A stretch of DNA of 41,153 bases from Bacillota bacterium (GTDB taxonomy: Bacteria > Bacillota > Clostridia > Acetivibrionales > DSM-1351): positions 1 to 41,153 of the forward strand of contig JAEZRV010000037.1 of assembly GCA_023444055.1 (NCBI GenBank), in the 5' to 3' direction. This document shows positions 34,070 to 41,153 of this stretch, piece after piece. The translations under genes and the position numbers were made by a program. Each line of letters starts with the position of its first letter. The stretch's first letter is position 1. The notes below the pieces were generated by a model. It was given only the letters and a program-made list of their open reading frames with translations, was not told the DNA's origin and did not search any database.

Positions 34070-34252
34070 TTTTCCACAGCATTTTTAGACTCTATTTTAG
34101 TTATACCACCAAAATCTACTCTTAAAACAATATATGTTCAGAGTTATACACATTTATTCAACAAAACACCTGTTTTGTGCATATCTATCTGTGGATAATG
34201 TGGGTAATCTTGTTTATAACTATTCTTTTATAGGAATCACGAATGTGGATAA
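34070..34252. promoter_or_regulatory. DnaA-box cluster 1
   Basis: Three perfect TTATNCACA boxes: 34144-34152 (+), 34190-34198 (-) and 34244-34252 (-). One-mismatch boxes lie at 34070-34078 (+), 34199-34207 (-) and 34211-34219 (-). Five of the six lie within 110 bp, in the gene-free stretch 33925-34560. No dnaA, dnaN or other replication gene is in the window. The role is unknown; DnaA titration or timing is an inference. Confidence 0.55.
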
Positions 34253-34376
34253 AAGTATTAACCATACTAATCTGTAATTCATGAATAAAAAAATTCCAAC
34301 AAGACTAGACTGTAATTTGTTTATAAAAAAAGGCTTACCAAACTAATGTATTGAATACTAGCTTAAGTTAGCCTAC

Positions 34377-34532
34377 TTATAACGCCTAGATTCAAAATGA
34401 AATTTTTCGATTGTAGAAAAATTTCATTACATCAGCGGCGTTTCAACGAGGCGGGAGATATTCTCACCGCCTAAAAACCAAAGCGGTACCCGCCACTTAT
34501 AGAAGTGGGGGACATTTTCTTGCCTCGTTATA
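34377..34532. mobile_element. IS200/IS605-like non-autonomous element, copy 3
   Basis: About 156 bp, TTATAACGCC to CGTTATA, nearly identical to copy 1. Perfect stems: AATGAAATTTTTC / GAAAAATTTCATT, AACGAGGC / GCCTCGTT (closing the right half), GGCGGGAG / CTCACCGCC and CCACTT / AAGTGG. It ends 28 bases before the zinc-ribbon gene stop, so it may also act as that gene's 3' structure. Confidence 0.65.
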
Positions 34533-34560
34533 TTATTAATTATTTTTATGTAAAATATAC

Positions 34561-34824
34561 TTATTTTTTATTTGAAAAGCATTCACTGCAATATACCGGT
34601 TTATCTAAATGGGGTTTAAATGGAACTTTCGTTGTCTGTCCACATTCTGCACAAACAGCATCATAATACTCTTTTTTAGTTGCATGTTCCCTTTTACTTC
34701 TACACGCTTTACACCGTGTGGGTTCATTTTGAAAGCCCTTATCTGCATAAAACTCTTGTTCCCCAGCAGAAAAAATAAATTCCTCTCCACATTCTTTACA
34801 AGTTAAGGTTTTATCGTTATACAT
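34561..34824 (-). CDS. Two-finger zinc-ribbon protein
   Basis: 87 residues, with four CxxC pairs: CKEC (about 9-12), CKAC (about 38-41), CAEC (about 58-61) and CSEC (about 79-82). This makes two zinc ribbons of the zf-trcl kind (CGEEFIFSAGEQEFYADKGF) common in Firmicutes and of unknown function. Small and soluble. GGGAG is six bases before the ATG. Stands alone between the element copy and the nucleotidyltransferase gene. Confidence 0.85.
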   Translation of the reverse strand: MYNDKTLTCKECGEEFIFSAGEQEFYADKGFQNEPTRCKACRSKREHATKKEYYDAVCAECGQTTKVPFKPHLDKPVYCSECFSNKK

Positions 34825-35012
34825 TTATCTCCCTCACTTCATAGATATTTTAATACTAGATTTTCTGTAAACAGTTTTACCGTTTATGTAATCAAGTATA
34901 TATAGTATTACAAGCTTAGAAAAGTCTTATAATATTTTACATTATATTACATATACTACTGTTTTTCAAGATAAATAAATGTAAAATACTTATGTGTTTA
35001 TTTACTACAGTT

Positions 35013-35942
35013 TTATGCGTTTTTTTGCCATAAAAAATCAGGATACTTTCCAGCTAGAATCATGTCTCCAATTGATTTCTTAACATTTGGCTTGTCCTCC
35101 TGATAAGTTACCCCGTACCACTTATCTGTGGTTGACAACACCTTAACATCCGCTTTTCCAGCTTTAATTAAATTATCTACTACTGTAGGTAAAAAATATT
35201 CTGCTTTTAATATGTTTTCCCTACTATTATCTAAAAATATAGGAAAGCCATCCTCTAACTCGTTGAAAATACTTTGACTAAATCCCCAAGTATTCATTGA
35301 AACGATACTGTTCTTTGGTATGACAATCCAATTTTGGTCATCCTCCGTATACTTCGTTTCCTCACCAAATTTCATTATTTTTGTTCTTTCACGAATATCA
35401 ATAAGATTGCCTACGTTGTCAACACTACACACACCTCTAGCAACATGCCCATTTTCAGTCAATGTATTCTCTATTTGAAAGCCAACCATGCAATATTTGT
35501 ATTTGCCCTCTGAATCAATGTTTGAGGATAAAAAGTCATTAAGCATTTTGTATGTATTTGCACCGTAGAAATCATCAGCGTTAATAACAGCAAATGGTGT
35601 TTTTACGGCATTTTTTGCACTTAATACTGCATGTCCTGTTCCCCAAGGCTTTATTCTTCCCTCTGGTACAGTAAATCCATTCGGTATATTATCTACTTCC
35701 TGATAAACATATTCTACATCTATTAAGCCTTCGATTTTTTTTCCTATTACATTTCTGAATGTATCCTCTATCTCCTTTTTAATAATGAATACAACCTTAC
35801 TGAAACCAGCTTTTATTGCATCATATATGGAGTATTCCATAATTATTTCACCATTTGGTCCAACAGGATCTATTTGCTTTAATCCGCCATATCTGCTGCC
35901 CATGCCTGCAGCCATTATTACTAAAGTAGTTTTATTACTCAT
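35013..35942 (-). CDS. Sugar-phosphate nucleotidyltransferase-family protein
   Basis: 309 residues. The N-terminus VIMAAGMGSRYGGLKQIDPV is the nucleotide-binding loop of the NTP-transferase fold, and VINADDFYG (about 115-123) has the metal-binding aspartates. The middle has MVGFQIENTLTENGHVARGV. It probably makes an NDP-sugar from NTP and sugar-1-phosphate, but I cannot assign the sugar. It follows galE in the same direction, which fits a nucleotide-sugar role, though a long palindrome separates them. GGGAG precedes the ATG. Confidence 0.82.
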   Translation of the reverse strand: MSNKTTLVIMAAGMGSRYGGLKQIDPVGPNGEIIMEYSIYDAIKAGFSKVVFIIKKEIEDTFRNVIGKKIEGLIDVEYVYQEVDNIPNGFTVPEGRIKPWGTGHAVLSAKNAVKTPFAVINADDFYGANTYKMLNDFLSSNIDSEGKYKYCMVGFQIENTLTENGHVARGVCSVDNVGNLIDIRERTKIMKFGEETKYTEDDQNWIVIPKNSIVSMNTWGFSQSIFNELEDGFPIFLDNSRENILKAEYFLPTVVDNLIKAGKADVKVLSTTDKWYGVTYQEDKPNVKKSIGDMILAGKYPDFLWQKNA

Positions 35943-36044
35943 TACAGTATCTCCCTCAACAATTTGAATTTGCTAAAAATCTACAATCTATATTATCAAT
36001 CTTTATAAACAGCAATTAAAACTTTTTTATACCAATCTAATAGG

Positions 36045-36099
36045 TAAAGTCAATTACTATCGACCTATAAATTTGTCCGAACCCTTGTAATTGACTTTA
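36045..36099 (-). repeat. Palindrome TAAAGTCAATTAC after galE
   Basis: 13-base perfect arms (36045-36057 and 36087-36099) around a 29-base loop. It starts ten bases after the galE stop on the minus strand and is followed there by CTATTAGATTGG, not a T-run. Same arms as 27090-27140. Could end transcription or be a dispersed repeat. Confidence 0.55.
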
Positions 36100-36108
36100 G
36101 TTCGTATT

Positions 36109-37122
36109 CTATTTGTATCCATCTGGATTTGATGACTGCCATCTCCACGAATCTATGCACATTTCATCAATTCCCTTTTCAGCTTCCCAATCCAACTCAT
36201 TTTTAGCTCTATCAGTCTTTGAATAGCAGGATGCGATATCTCCTGGTCTTCTATCAACTATTTTATATGGAATTTCCTTACCGCATGCCTTTGCAAAAGC
36301 CTCTACCACCTGAAGAACACTATACCCATTGCCAGTACCTAAATTATATTCTTTAACACCTATGTGCTCTTTAGCCAGCTTATCTAGTGCTTTTAAATGT
36401 CCTTTGGCCAAATCCACAACATGAATATAATCTCTTACTCCTGTCCCGTCAATAGTATCATAATCATTGCCATATACACTGAGCGTCTTAAGCTTACCAA
36501 CAGCAACTTGAGCAATATATGGAACAAGATTATTTGGTATACCATTTGGATCTTCTCCTATAGTACCGCTAATATGAGCACCAATAGGGTTAAAGTATCT
36601 CAAAATAGCTATATTCCACGTTTTATCTGCTACGTATAAATCCCTCAAAATTTCCTCAATCATAAGTTTTGTTCTGCCATAAGGATTAGTGCATGAAAGA
36701 GGGAATTCCTCAGAAATAGGAACAGTTGCTGGATCTCCGTAAACTGTTGCAGAAGAACTAAACACTAGATTTTTCACCCCATATTTCTGCATTAATTCAC
36801 AGAGTATCAAGGTTCCCGTCAAGTTGTTGTGATAATATTTAAGTGGTATTGCTACTGATTCACCTACTGCTTTTAAGCCTGCAAAGTGAATTACAACATC
36901 TATTTTTTCACTTATAAAAATCTCTTCCAGATTATCTTTATCTAAAAGATCTATCTTATAAAATTTAACGTTCTTATTTGTTATTTCTTTTAATCTATCT
37001 AGTACTATTTCCTTGCTATTACATAAATTATCAACTATTATTACTTCATGACCTGCCGCAAGCAATTCAACACAAGTATGACTTCCAATGTAGCCTGCCC
37101 CTCCTGTTACCAATACTCTCAT
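36109..37122 (-). CDS. galE: UDP-glucose 4-epimerase
   Basis: 337 residues, extended short-chain dehydrogenase. It interconverts UDP-glucose and UDP-galactose using bound NAD+. The Rossmann motif is VTGGAGYIGSHTCVELL (5-21), the catalytic Ser-Ser and YxxxK are in LVFSSSATVYG and NPYGRTKLMIEE, and DTIDGTGVRDYIHVVDLAKGHL follows. Length is normal. The ATG at 37122 follows AGGAGG. With the next gene it points to cell-surface sugar synthesis. Confidence 0.97.
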   Translation of the reverse strand: MRVLVTGGAGYIGSHTCVELLAAGHEVIIVDNLCNSKEIVLDRLKEITNKNVKFYKIDLLDKDNLEEIFISEKIDVVIHFAGLKAVGESVAIPLKYYHNNLTGTLILCELMQKYGVKNLVFSSSATVYGDPATVPISEEFPLSCTNPYGRTKLMIEEILRDLYVADKTWNIAILRYFNPIGAHISGTIGEDPNGIPNNLVPYIAQVAVGKLKTLSVYGNDYDTIDGTGVRDYIHVVDLAKGHLKALDKLAKEHIGVKEYNLGTGNGYSVLQVVEAFAKACGKEIPYKIVDRRPGDIASCYSKTDRAKNELDWEAEKGIDEMCIDSWRWQSSNPDGYK

Positions 37123-37447
37123 TTTATCCTCCTATGAATTCCAACTAGTATTTTTAGATAATCACTCAACTTTTCAAATATTTGTTGCTAAAATAATTGC
37201 CTGAACTAATTAGCCAAGCGGATGTTTCCTTAATTTAATAAAATAATCCAGCAATCGTGTTATTCTTACTTAAATAATTAAGCAAGCTAGTCTATGTATA
37301 TACATCTAATTGATACTTTTACAAAAGTACTGATGTATTATTTTATTGTATACAAATTTTGGTCATATAACAACTGTTAGGGAATAAATCAAATGGCTAA
37401 AGTTGAAAAATAATATTTTCAGATTTGCAAAAGCAAATAAAAATTGG

Positions 37448-37543
37448 GGATATTTTTGTGGAAATATCCCTGTGGATAATACTAATAACTACGTATGCAA
37501 AGCTCTATAGCCTGTACAAAGTGTGGATAATGTTGTTGATAAT
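37448..37543. promoter_or_regulatory. DnaA-box cluster 2 with adjoining hairpin
   Basis: Perfect TGTGGATAA at 37472-37480 and 37523-37531, one mismatch at 37535-37543. Directly before the first box is a perfect stem GGGATATTT / AAATATCCC (37448-37456 and 37463-37471). The rest of the 37123-37637 gap is AT-rich with nothing else I recognise. Confidence 0.5.
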
Positions 37544-37637
37544 GTTTTAAAAGAGGTGTTATCACAATCAAAACTTTTATCTAAGCTATACAAATGTATG
37601 AGGCGGTCATCCTCTTCAATGCGGTCTATACAAGTAA

Positions 37638-38543
37638 TTAATTTATTAACTTAAGCTGTTTTAAAATTTCATCTAACTGCTCATTATTATTACAATACAG
37701 ACTTGGTTCTAGTAAATCTCCTTTTTGTTCAAGTCGTGAAGCTATGTTATTTAATGTAAATAGTTCAGGACGAGCCCAATTCAGCTCTTCCCATTCCAAT
37801 GGTGTGGAGACGGCAGCACTGACCACTGCTCTCGGAGAATAAGGAGCTATCATTGTTTTTCCATACCACATTTGCAGCCAATCAAAATATGTTTTACCTT
37901 CCCTGTTTTTCTTCAACCTTTCCATCGTTAATTTTTCACTTAGTTTCTGAATAAAATACTCTGCAAAAAACTCATTGAGCTTGCGAGCCGTATCATAGTC
38001 ATATTTGGAAGCTGTCGGTATAAATATTTGAAGCCCAGAAGCTCCTGATGTTTTGACAAAGCTCTTTATACTTAAAGACTTTAGTGTTTCATAGATACTT
38101 AAGGCAATTTCAACAACATCATCAAAATCCTGATTATCATCGGGGTCAAGGTCAAATACTAAATCAGTTGGATGGTCTGAATCACTACACACATTAAAGC
38201 TTGTATGAAATTCCAAAACAGCTTGAGTACACAGCCATATAAGCGTTGCCGCAGAATTTAAGACAATATAATTTTTATCATTAAATTTAGCTATTTTAAC
38301 CCATTCTGGTGTATTATCAGGCTTCTCTTTCTGAAAAAAACTTTTTTCGCCTATTCCGTGAGGATATCTGATAGAAGTTAACAATCTATTTTTAGAATAT
38401 TTTAATATAAATGGTGCCAAAATGGTCATTGCCTCAACATAATCTTTCTTAGTAATATTGGCTTCTGGCCAAAGAAGTTTATCAGGGTTCGTTAAATTTA
38501 TTTCTTTATTTTCAATTTCAAACTTTATGTCTACTATATTCAT
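37638..38543 (-). CDS. ligD: NHEJ primase-polymerase (LigD polymerase domain)
   Basis: 301 residues, archaeo-eukaryotic primase fold. In bacterial NHEJ it fills or extends broken ends, often with ribonucleotides. The start NLTNPDKLLWPEANITKKDY is the LigD-pol signature; DLVFDLDPDD (about 127-136) carries the metal-binding aspartates, KTSGASGLQIF (about 163-173) follows, and TMIAPYSPRA is near the end. It is a stand-alone protein, separate from the ligase. Its ATG overlaps the ligase stop (TAATG), so it is the third gene of the operon. Confidence 0.93.
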   Translation of the reverse strand: MNIVDIKFEIENKEINLTNPDKLLWPEANITKKDYVEAMTILAPFILKYSKNRLLTSIRYPHGIGEKSFFQKEKPDNTPEWVKIAKFNDKNYIVLNSAATLIWLCTQAVLEFHTSFNVCSDSDHPTDLVFDLDPDDNQDFDDVVEIALSIYETLKSLSIKSFVKTSGASGLQIFIPTASKYDYDTARKLNEFFAEYFIQKLSEKLTMERLKKNREGKTYFDWLQMWYGKTMIAPYSPRAVVSAAVSTPLEWEELNWARPELFTLNNIASRLEQKGDLLEPSLYCNNNEQLDEILKQLKLIN

Positions 38544-39517
38544 TAGTCTGTCAGCACCTTTCCATTTGCTTCTGAGGCAGGTAGGGATGTAAAGCCCAAA
38601 ATTTTTGGATGCCTTAAATGGCCATCATTTGATAGCTCAAGAAAGTTAATCCAACAAGTAATTAATGGCGATACCCATGTAAGCTCATTGCCCTTTGTAT
38701 CCATTTCCGCTATACTATTTTGTAAAAAAGGACATTCATCTTGTATAAGTTTATCTCTATATTCTTTAAGTAATTTTAAATCCGATCCTTTTAGTCCCAA
38801 TGATGCTTTTCCTATAAAATTAAGCTTATCACTCTCTATAGTTTTTACACCTAATATCAGAGAATTGGCTTCTCCCAACTTCCAAAGTATTCCTCCAATG
38901 ATACAAAGCATTTTCTTTGTAAACTTTGTTTTAAACCAAGCGTCATGGTGTTTTCCTTGTAGATAAACACTATTTATTTTTTTTGATACAATTCCTTCCA
39001 TACTTTTTTGCTTCATAATTTCAAATAGCTCTTTGCCATCTTTATATATTTTTGACAAATGTATTACGCTGCTTCTATTTGTTAATGGGTGTAAAAGCTG
39101 GTTGAGAAGCTGTTTCCTTTCCTGTAGCGGATTATTTGTTAGCATTCTACCTTTGTACTTCAGAATATCAAAAACAATATAATTAATCGGAAAATTAGTT
39201 TGATAATATTTTAAGTTCTTTTCACTTTTTACACTTTCACGAACAAGGCTCTTATAAAATGAGGGAATTCCATTCTTATCTAAAATAACAATTTCTCCGT
39301 CAAGTATAATATCATCGCTTTTAAATTCATCATATATAACCCTAAGTTCAGGATAATATGCAGTTCTTTCATTCCCCTTCTTTGTATAAATATTTAGTTG
39401 ACCACTTTGTAAATAGACCAGTCCTCTTATTCCATCCCATTTAATCTCGTGGATGTACTCAGAACCCTCCTTTACAATGTCACAGCTAATTGGCTCCATT
39501 GGAGTTATCCAATTCAT
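38543..39517 (-). CDS. ATP-dependent DNA ligase (LigD ligase domain)
   Basis: 324 residues. The nucleotidyl lysine is in motif I EIKWDGIRGLVY (about 24-35), followed by DGEIVILDKNG (motif III region), GIVSKK (motif IV region) and AWFKTKFTKKMLC (motif V region). The C-terminal OB domain covers about 210-320. It seals double-strand breaks with Ku. The ATG overlaps the ku stop (ATGA). No phosphoesterase domain is present, so this is a split, two-activity LigD. Confidence 0.95.
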   Translation of the reverse strand: MNWITPMEPISCDIVKEGSEYIHEIKWDGIRGLVYLQSGQLNIYTKKGNERTAYYPELRVIYDEFKSDDIILDGEIVILDKNGIPSFYKSLVRESVKSEKNLKYYQTNFPINYIVFDILKYKGRMLTNNPLQERKQLLNQLLHPLTNRSSVIHLSKIYKDGKELFEIMKQKSMEGIVSKKINSVYLQGKHHDAWFKTKFTKKMLCIIGGILWKLGEANSLILGVKTIESDKLNFIGKASLGLKGSDLKLLKEYRDKLIQDECPFLQNSIAEMDTKGNELTWVSPLITCWINFLELSNDGHLRHPKILGFTSLPASEANGKVLTD

Positions 39518-40536
39518 ACTTTTATTGTCTCCTTGGTTTTTCTGGTTTTTGTCTTGGGTTTTTCAGCGATAGCTTCACTTTTCTCTGCTTTGTCTAACTT
39601 GTCCGCTTTCCCTGTTTTATCTACCTTATCCGATTTGTCTGCTTTAACTAACTTGTCCACTTTGTTTGCTTTTTCTGCTTTATCTGGATTATCTGCTTTG
39701 TCTGTTTTGCCAGTGTCCACAGCTTTTTGTTCTTTTTCTGTCTCAGCACTTTTTTCCTGCTTAGCTCCTTTTGACATTTGTATACTTTGCTGTAATGCCT
39801 CCATCAAGCTGATTACATTTTCTTTTGGAATATCTTTTTTTACAAATACCTCTTCACCACCCTCAACCTTTGCTGTTATTAGTTCAAAAAGTTTCTCACG
39901 GTAGGTATCAACATATTTATTAGGGTTAAATGTATCTGTGAGATTTTCAATTAACTGTACAGCCATATCTAATTCTGCCTTTGTAGTCTGTAAGTTCTCA
40001 GGAATTCCTGGTACCTGCTTGAAATCTCTTACTTCATCAGGATAAAATATTGTTTCAAGGACTAAAACATTATTATATACTCTAATAACTGCCAGCGATT
40101 CACGCTCTCTGATAGTTATTTTTGCTACAGCTATTCTATTTTTTCCATTAAGCGCTTCCCTAAGAAGGGTGTACGCTTTTCCTCCTGTTTCTTGGGGGGC
40201 TAAGTAATAAGTTTTGTCAAAGTATACGGGATCAATTTCCTCAAGCTTAACAAAATCAAGTATTTCAACTGCTCTTTCCCCTTTTGAATCTATTGCAGCA
40301 AAATCCTCATCAGTCAGGATAACATATTTACCAGGCTCATATTCATATCCCCTTACTATTTCTTCAGGCTGCACCTCTTTATTGCAAACTGGGCAAACCT
40401 TCTTATATTTAACAGGTGTATTACATTCCTTGTGAATATATTTAAACCTTATATCTTTATCCTCTGTGGCCGTGAACATTTTTACAGGTATATTTACCAA
40501 TCCAAAGCTAATTGAGCCTTTCCAGACTGTATGCAT
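39514..40536 (-). CDS. ku: Ku protein with long lysine-rich tail
   Basis: 340 residues. The first ~255 form the bacterial Ku core: HTVWKGSISFGLVNIPVKMF, CNTPVKYKKVCPVCNKEV (zinc-like cysteines), RGYEYEPGKYVILTDEDF and YYLAPQETGGKAYTLLREAL. It rings DNA ends and recruits the ligase. The last ~75 residues are short Lys-Asp/Glu repeats (DKA, DKV, EKA units: KADKSDKVDKTGKADKLDKA), ending KPKTKTRKTKETIKV. Basic tails modulate DNA binding in other bacterial Ku proteins; this one is long and also rich in acidic residues. GGAGG precedes the ATG. First gene of the operon. Confidence 0.96.
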   Translation of the reverse strand: MHTVWKGSISFGLVNIPVKMFTATEDKDIRFKYIHKECNTPVKYKKVCPVCNKEVQPEEIVRGYEYEPGKYVILTDEDFAAIDSKGERAVEILDFVKLEEIDPVYFDKTYYLAPQETGGKAYTLLREALNGKNRIAVAKITIRERESLAVIRVYNNVLVLETIFYPDEVRDFKQVPGIPENLQTTKAELDMAVQLIENLTDTFNPNKYVDTYREKLFELITAKVEGGEEVFVKKDIPKENVISLMEALQQSIQMSKGAKQEKSAETEKEQKAVDTGKTDKADNPDKAEKANKVDKLVKADKSDKVDKTGKADKLDKAEKSEAIAEKPKTKTRKTKETIKV

Positions 40537-40633
40537 AAAAAACCTCCAAGTATATTTGCTGCATCTTGCAATAATTTTACTTAATGTGATAGCATTATTT
40601 TTTGTTTATAAGGCTTTAATTATACTAATTTGC

Positions 40634-40784
40634 ATTTAAAAATGTGGTATCACATTTTTAAATAGCCGTTTCTGTGGCGATGGAGCGAAGTCGCCATTGC
40701 TTGGTTGCTCAAATACACAAAAAGCTGCTCGCAGCTTTTTGATATGCGAAGAGAATGATGAATACACGAATTGTAAACTTCGCA
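40634..40784. repeat. Tandem array of four perfect hairpins
   Basis: Four inverted repeats follow one another: ATTTAAAAATGTG / CACATTTTTAAAT (40634-40663, GTAT loop), TGGCGA / TCGCCA (about 40675-40696), AAAAAGCTGC / GCAGCTTTTT (40719-40740, TC loop) and TGCGAAG / CTTCGCA (40745-40784). The third looks like a terminator on either strand. It fills most of the 352-base gap between the divergent ku and zinc-ribbon genes, where no terminator is needed for either. Possibly a structured RNA or an insertion scar. Confidence 0.5.
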
Positions 40785-40888
40785 TTGTACACAAAATTGT
40801 GATAAAATAGATTTAATTTTTAAGAACTAAGAGGAACTCAAGTAATCTTAACACTATACTTAACTTTTAATACAGGAGGTTTTAAGCT

Positions 40889-41041
40889 ATGCCCTTTTAT
40901 GATTTGAAATGTTCAAAGTGCGGAAATGAATTTAATGTAATGGCTAAAATGAGTGAGCGTGAGAATAAACAAATTGGCTGCCCAGAGTGTGGGAGCCATG
41001 ATTTAGAAGCCGTATTTAAAAATATAAGGGACTGTAAATAA
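40889..41041 (+). CDS. FmdB-like zinc-ribbon protein
   Basis: 50 residues, the only plus-strand gene. It has two CxxC pairs (Cys8-Cys11, Cys31-Cys34) and the FmdB-type opening MPFYDLKCSKCGNEFNV with a C-terminal CPECGSHDLEAVF. Such proteins are small, soluble and of unclear role. ATG 40889 follows CAGGAGG by eight bases, a strong site. It is divergent from ku. The last ~110 bases of the window after it show no further gene. Confidence 0.85.
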   Translation: MPFYDLKCSKCGNEFNVMAKMSERENKQIGCPECGSHDLEAVFKNIRDCK

Positions 41042-41153
41042 TTTTGTGTATGGAATTACTTTTTAACTCTTTTTGGTTAAGTATTTCCTAAGTACTAAAA
41101 CTTTAAATTTAATATTATATTTAAATTATTGCCAGATATTTGAAACTCTATGC

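Noticed and set aside
34070..34252. Chromosomal replication origin
   Set aside because: No dnaA, dnaN or other origin-flanking genes are present, and the neighbours are hpf and a zinc-ribbon gene.
24198..34532. The three similar blocks as CRISPR repeats
   Set aside because: They are kilobases apart, over 100 bp long and without spacers; they behave like dispersed small elements.
39449..39904. 151-codon plus-strand frame rich in Leu/Ser/Ala
   Set aside because: It is the complement of the Ku Lys/Asp repeat tail and has no ribosome site.

Overview
The window is a low-GC, AT-rich Firmicute chromosome segment, almost certainly from a spore-forming clostridium. The evidence is a GerW/YtfJ sporulation gene, AGGAGG-type ribosome sites, frequent GTG/TTG starts, a short HisG with HisZ, CIRCE-groESL and a clostridial greA-lysS-rRNA order. 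The gene set (Ku/LigD-type NHEJ, a T. foetus-like IMPDH, a secreted beta-helix protein) would fit the Ruminiclostridium / Clostridium cellulolyticum group, but that placement is inference. Every gene reads on the minus strand except one tiny zinc-ribbon gene at the right end.

Layout, left to right. 1-179: promoter and leader of what is probably an rRNA operon running out of the left edge. 0.39-3.5 kb: a partner-switching stress-sigma module (STAS antagonist, two HATPase-type anti-sigma proteins, a SigB/F/G-type sigma factor) behind a membrane-anchored J-like protein. 3.6-5.9 kb: lysS and greA. 6.2-7.7 kb: IMP dehydrogenase closely resembling the Tritrichomonas enzyme. 8.7-10.7 kb: groES-groEL under a perfect CIRCE. 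10.8-21.7 kb: a complete histidine operon (hisZ-G-D-C-B-purC-H-A-F-IE plus a TPR gene) with purC inside, starting from a clear sigma-A promoter. 21.9-24.6 kb: an accessory patch holding a tRNA-like 3' end, a phage-like 30-residue ORF, an ABC-type ATPase coupled to a PD-(D/E)XK-like nuclease (candidate defence pair), and a small IS200/IS605-like element. 24.6-26.8 kb: a secreted beta-helix protein of different base composition. 27.2-29.3 kb: gerW, DUF2953, and an ECF sigma/zinc anti-sigma pair. 29.6-37.1 kb: pcrA, aroK, hpf, a zinc-ribbon gene, a nucleotidyltransferase and galE, interspersed with two more copies of the small element and two DnaA-box clusters. 37.6-40.5 kb: a three-gene NHEJ operon (ku, ligase, primase-polymerase), followed by a hairpin-dense spacer and an FmdB-like zinc-ribbon gene.

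How the genes work together: HisG/HisZ start histidine synthesis. HisF/HisH release AICAR, the intermediate that lies just downstream of the PurC step, so purC in the operon ties histidine to purine synthesis; guaB then draws on IMP. Ku, ligase and polymerase together make a split LigD system for repairing breaks in spores or non-growing cells. PcrA, GreA and HPF are housekeeping or stationary-phase functions.

The most novel signals are: (1) a conserved hairpin repeat lying between a strong Shine-Dalgarno and the start codon of two unrelated genes (sigma factor and hisH), with a diverged third copy before hisA; (2) the two-gene ATPase/nuclease cassette beside a tRNA-like scar; (3) a three-copy non-autonomous element with IS605-like hairpin ends; (4) paired DnaA-box clusters far from any visible dnaA.
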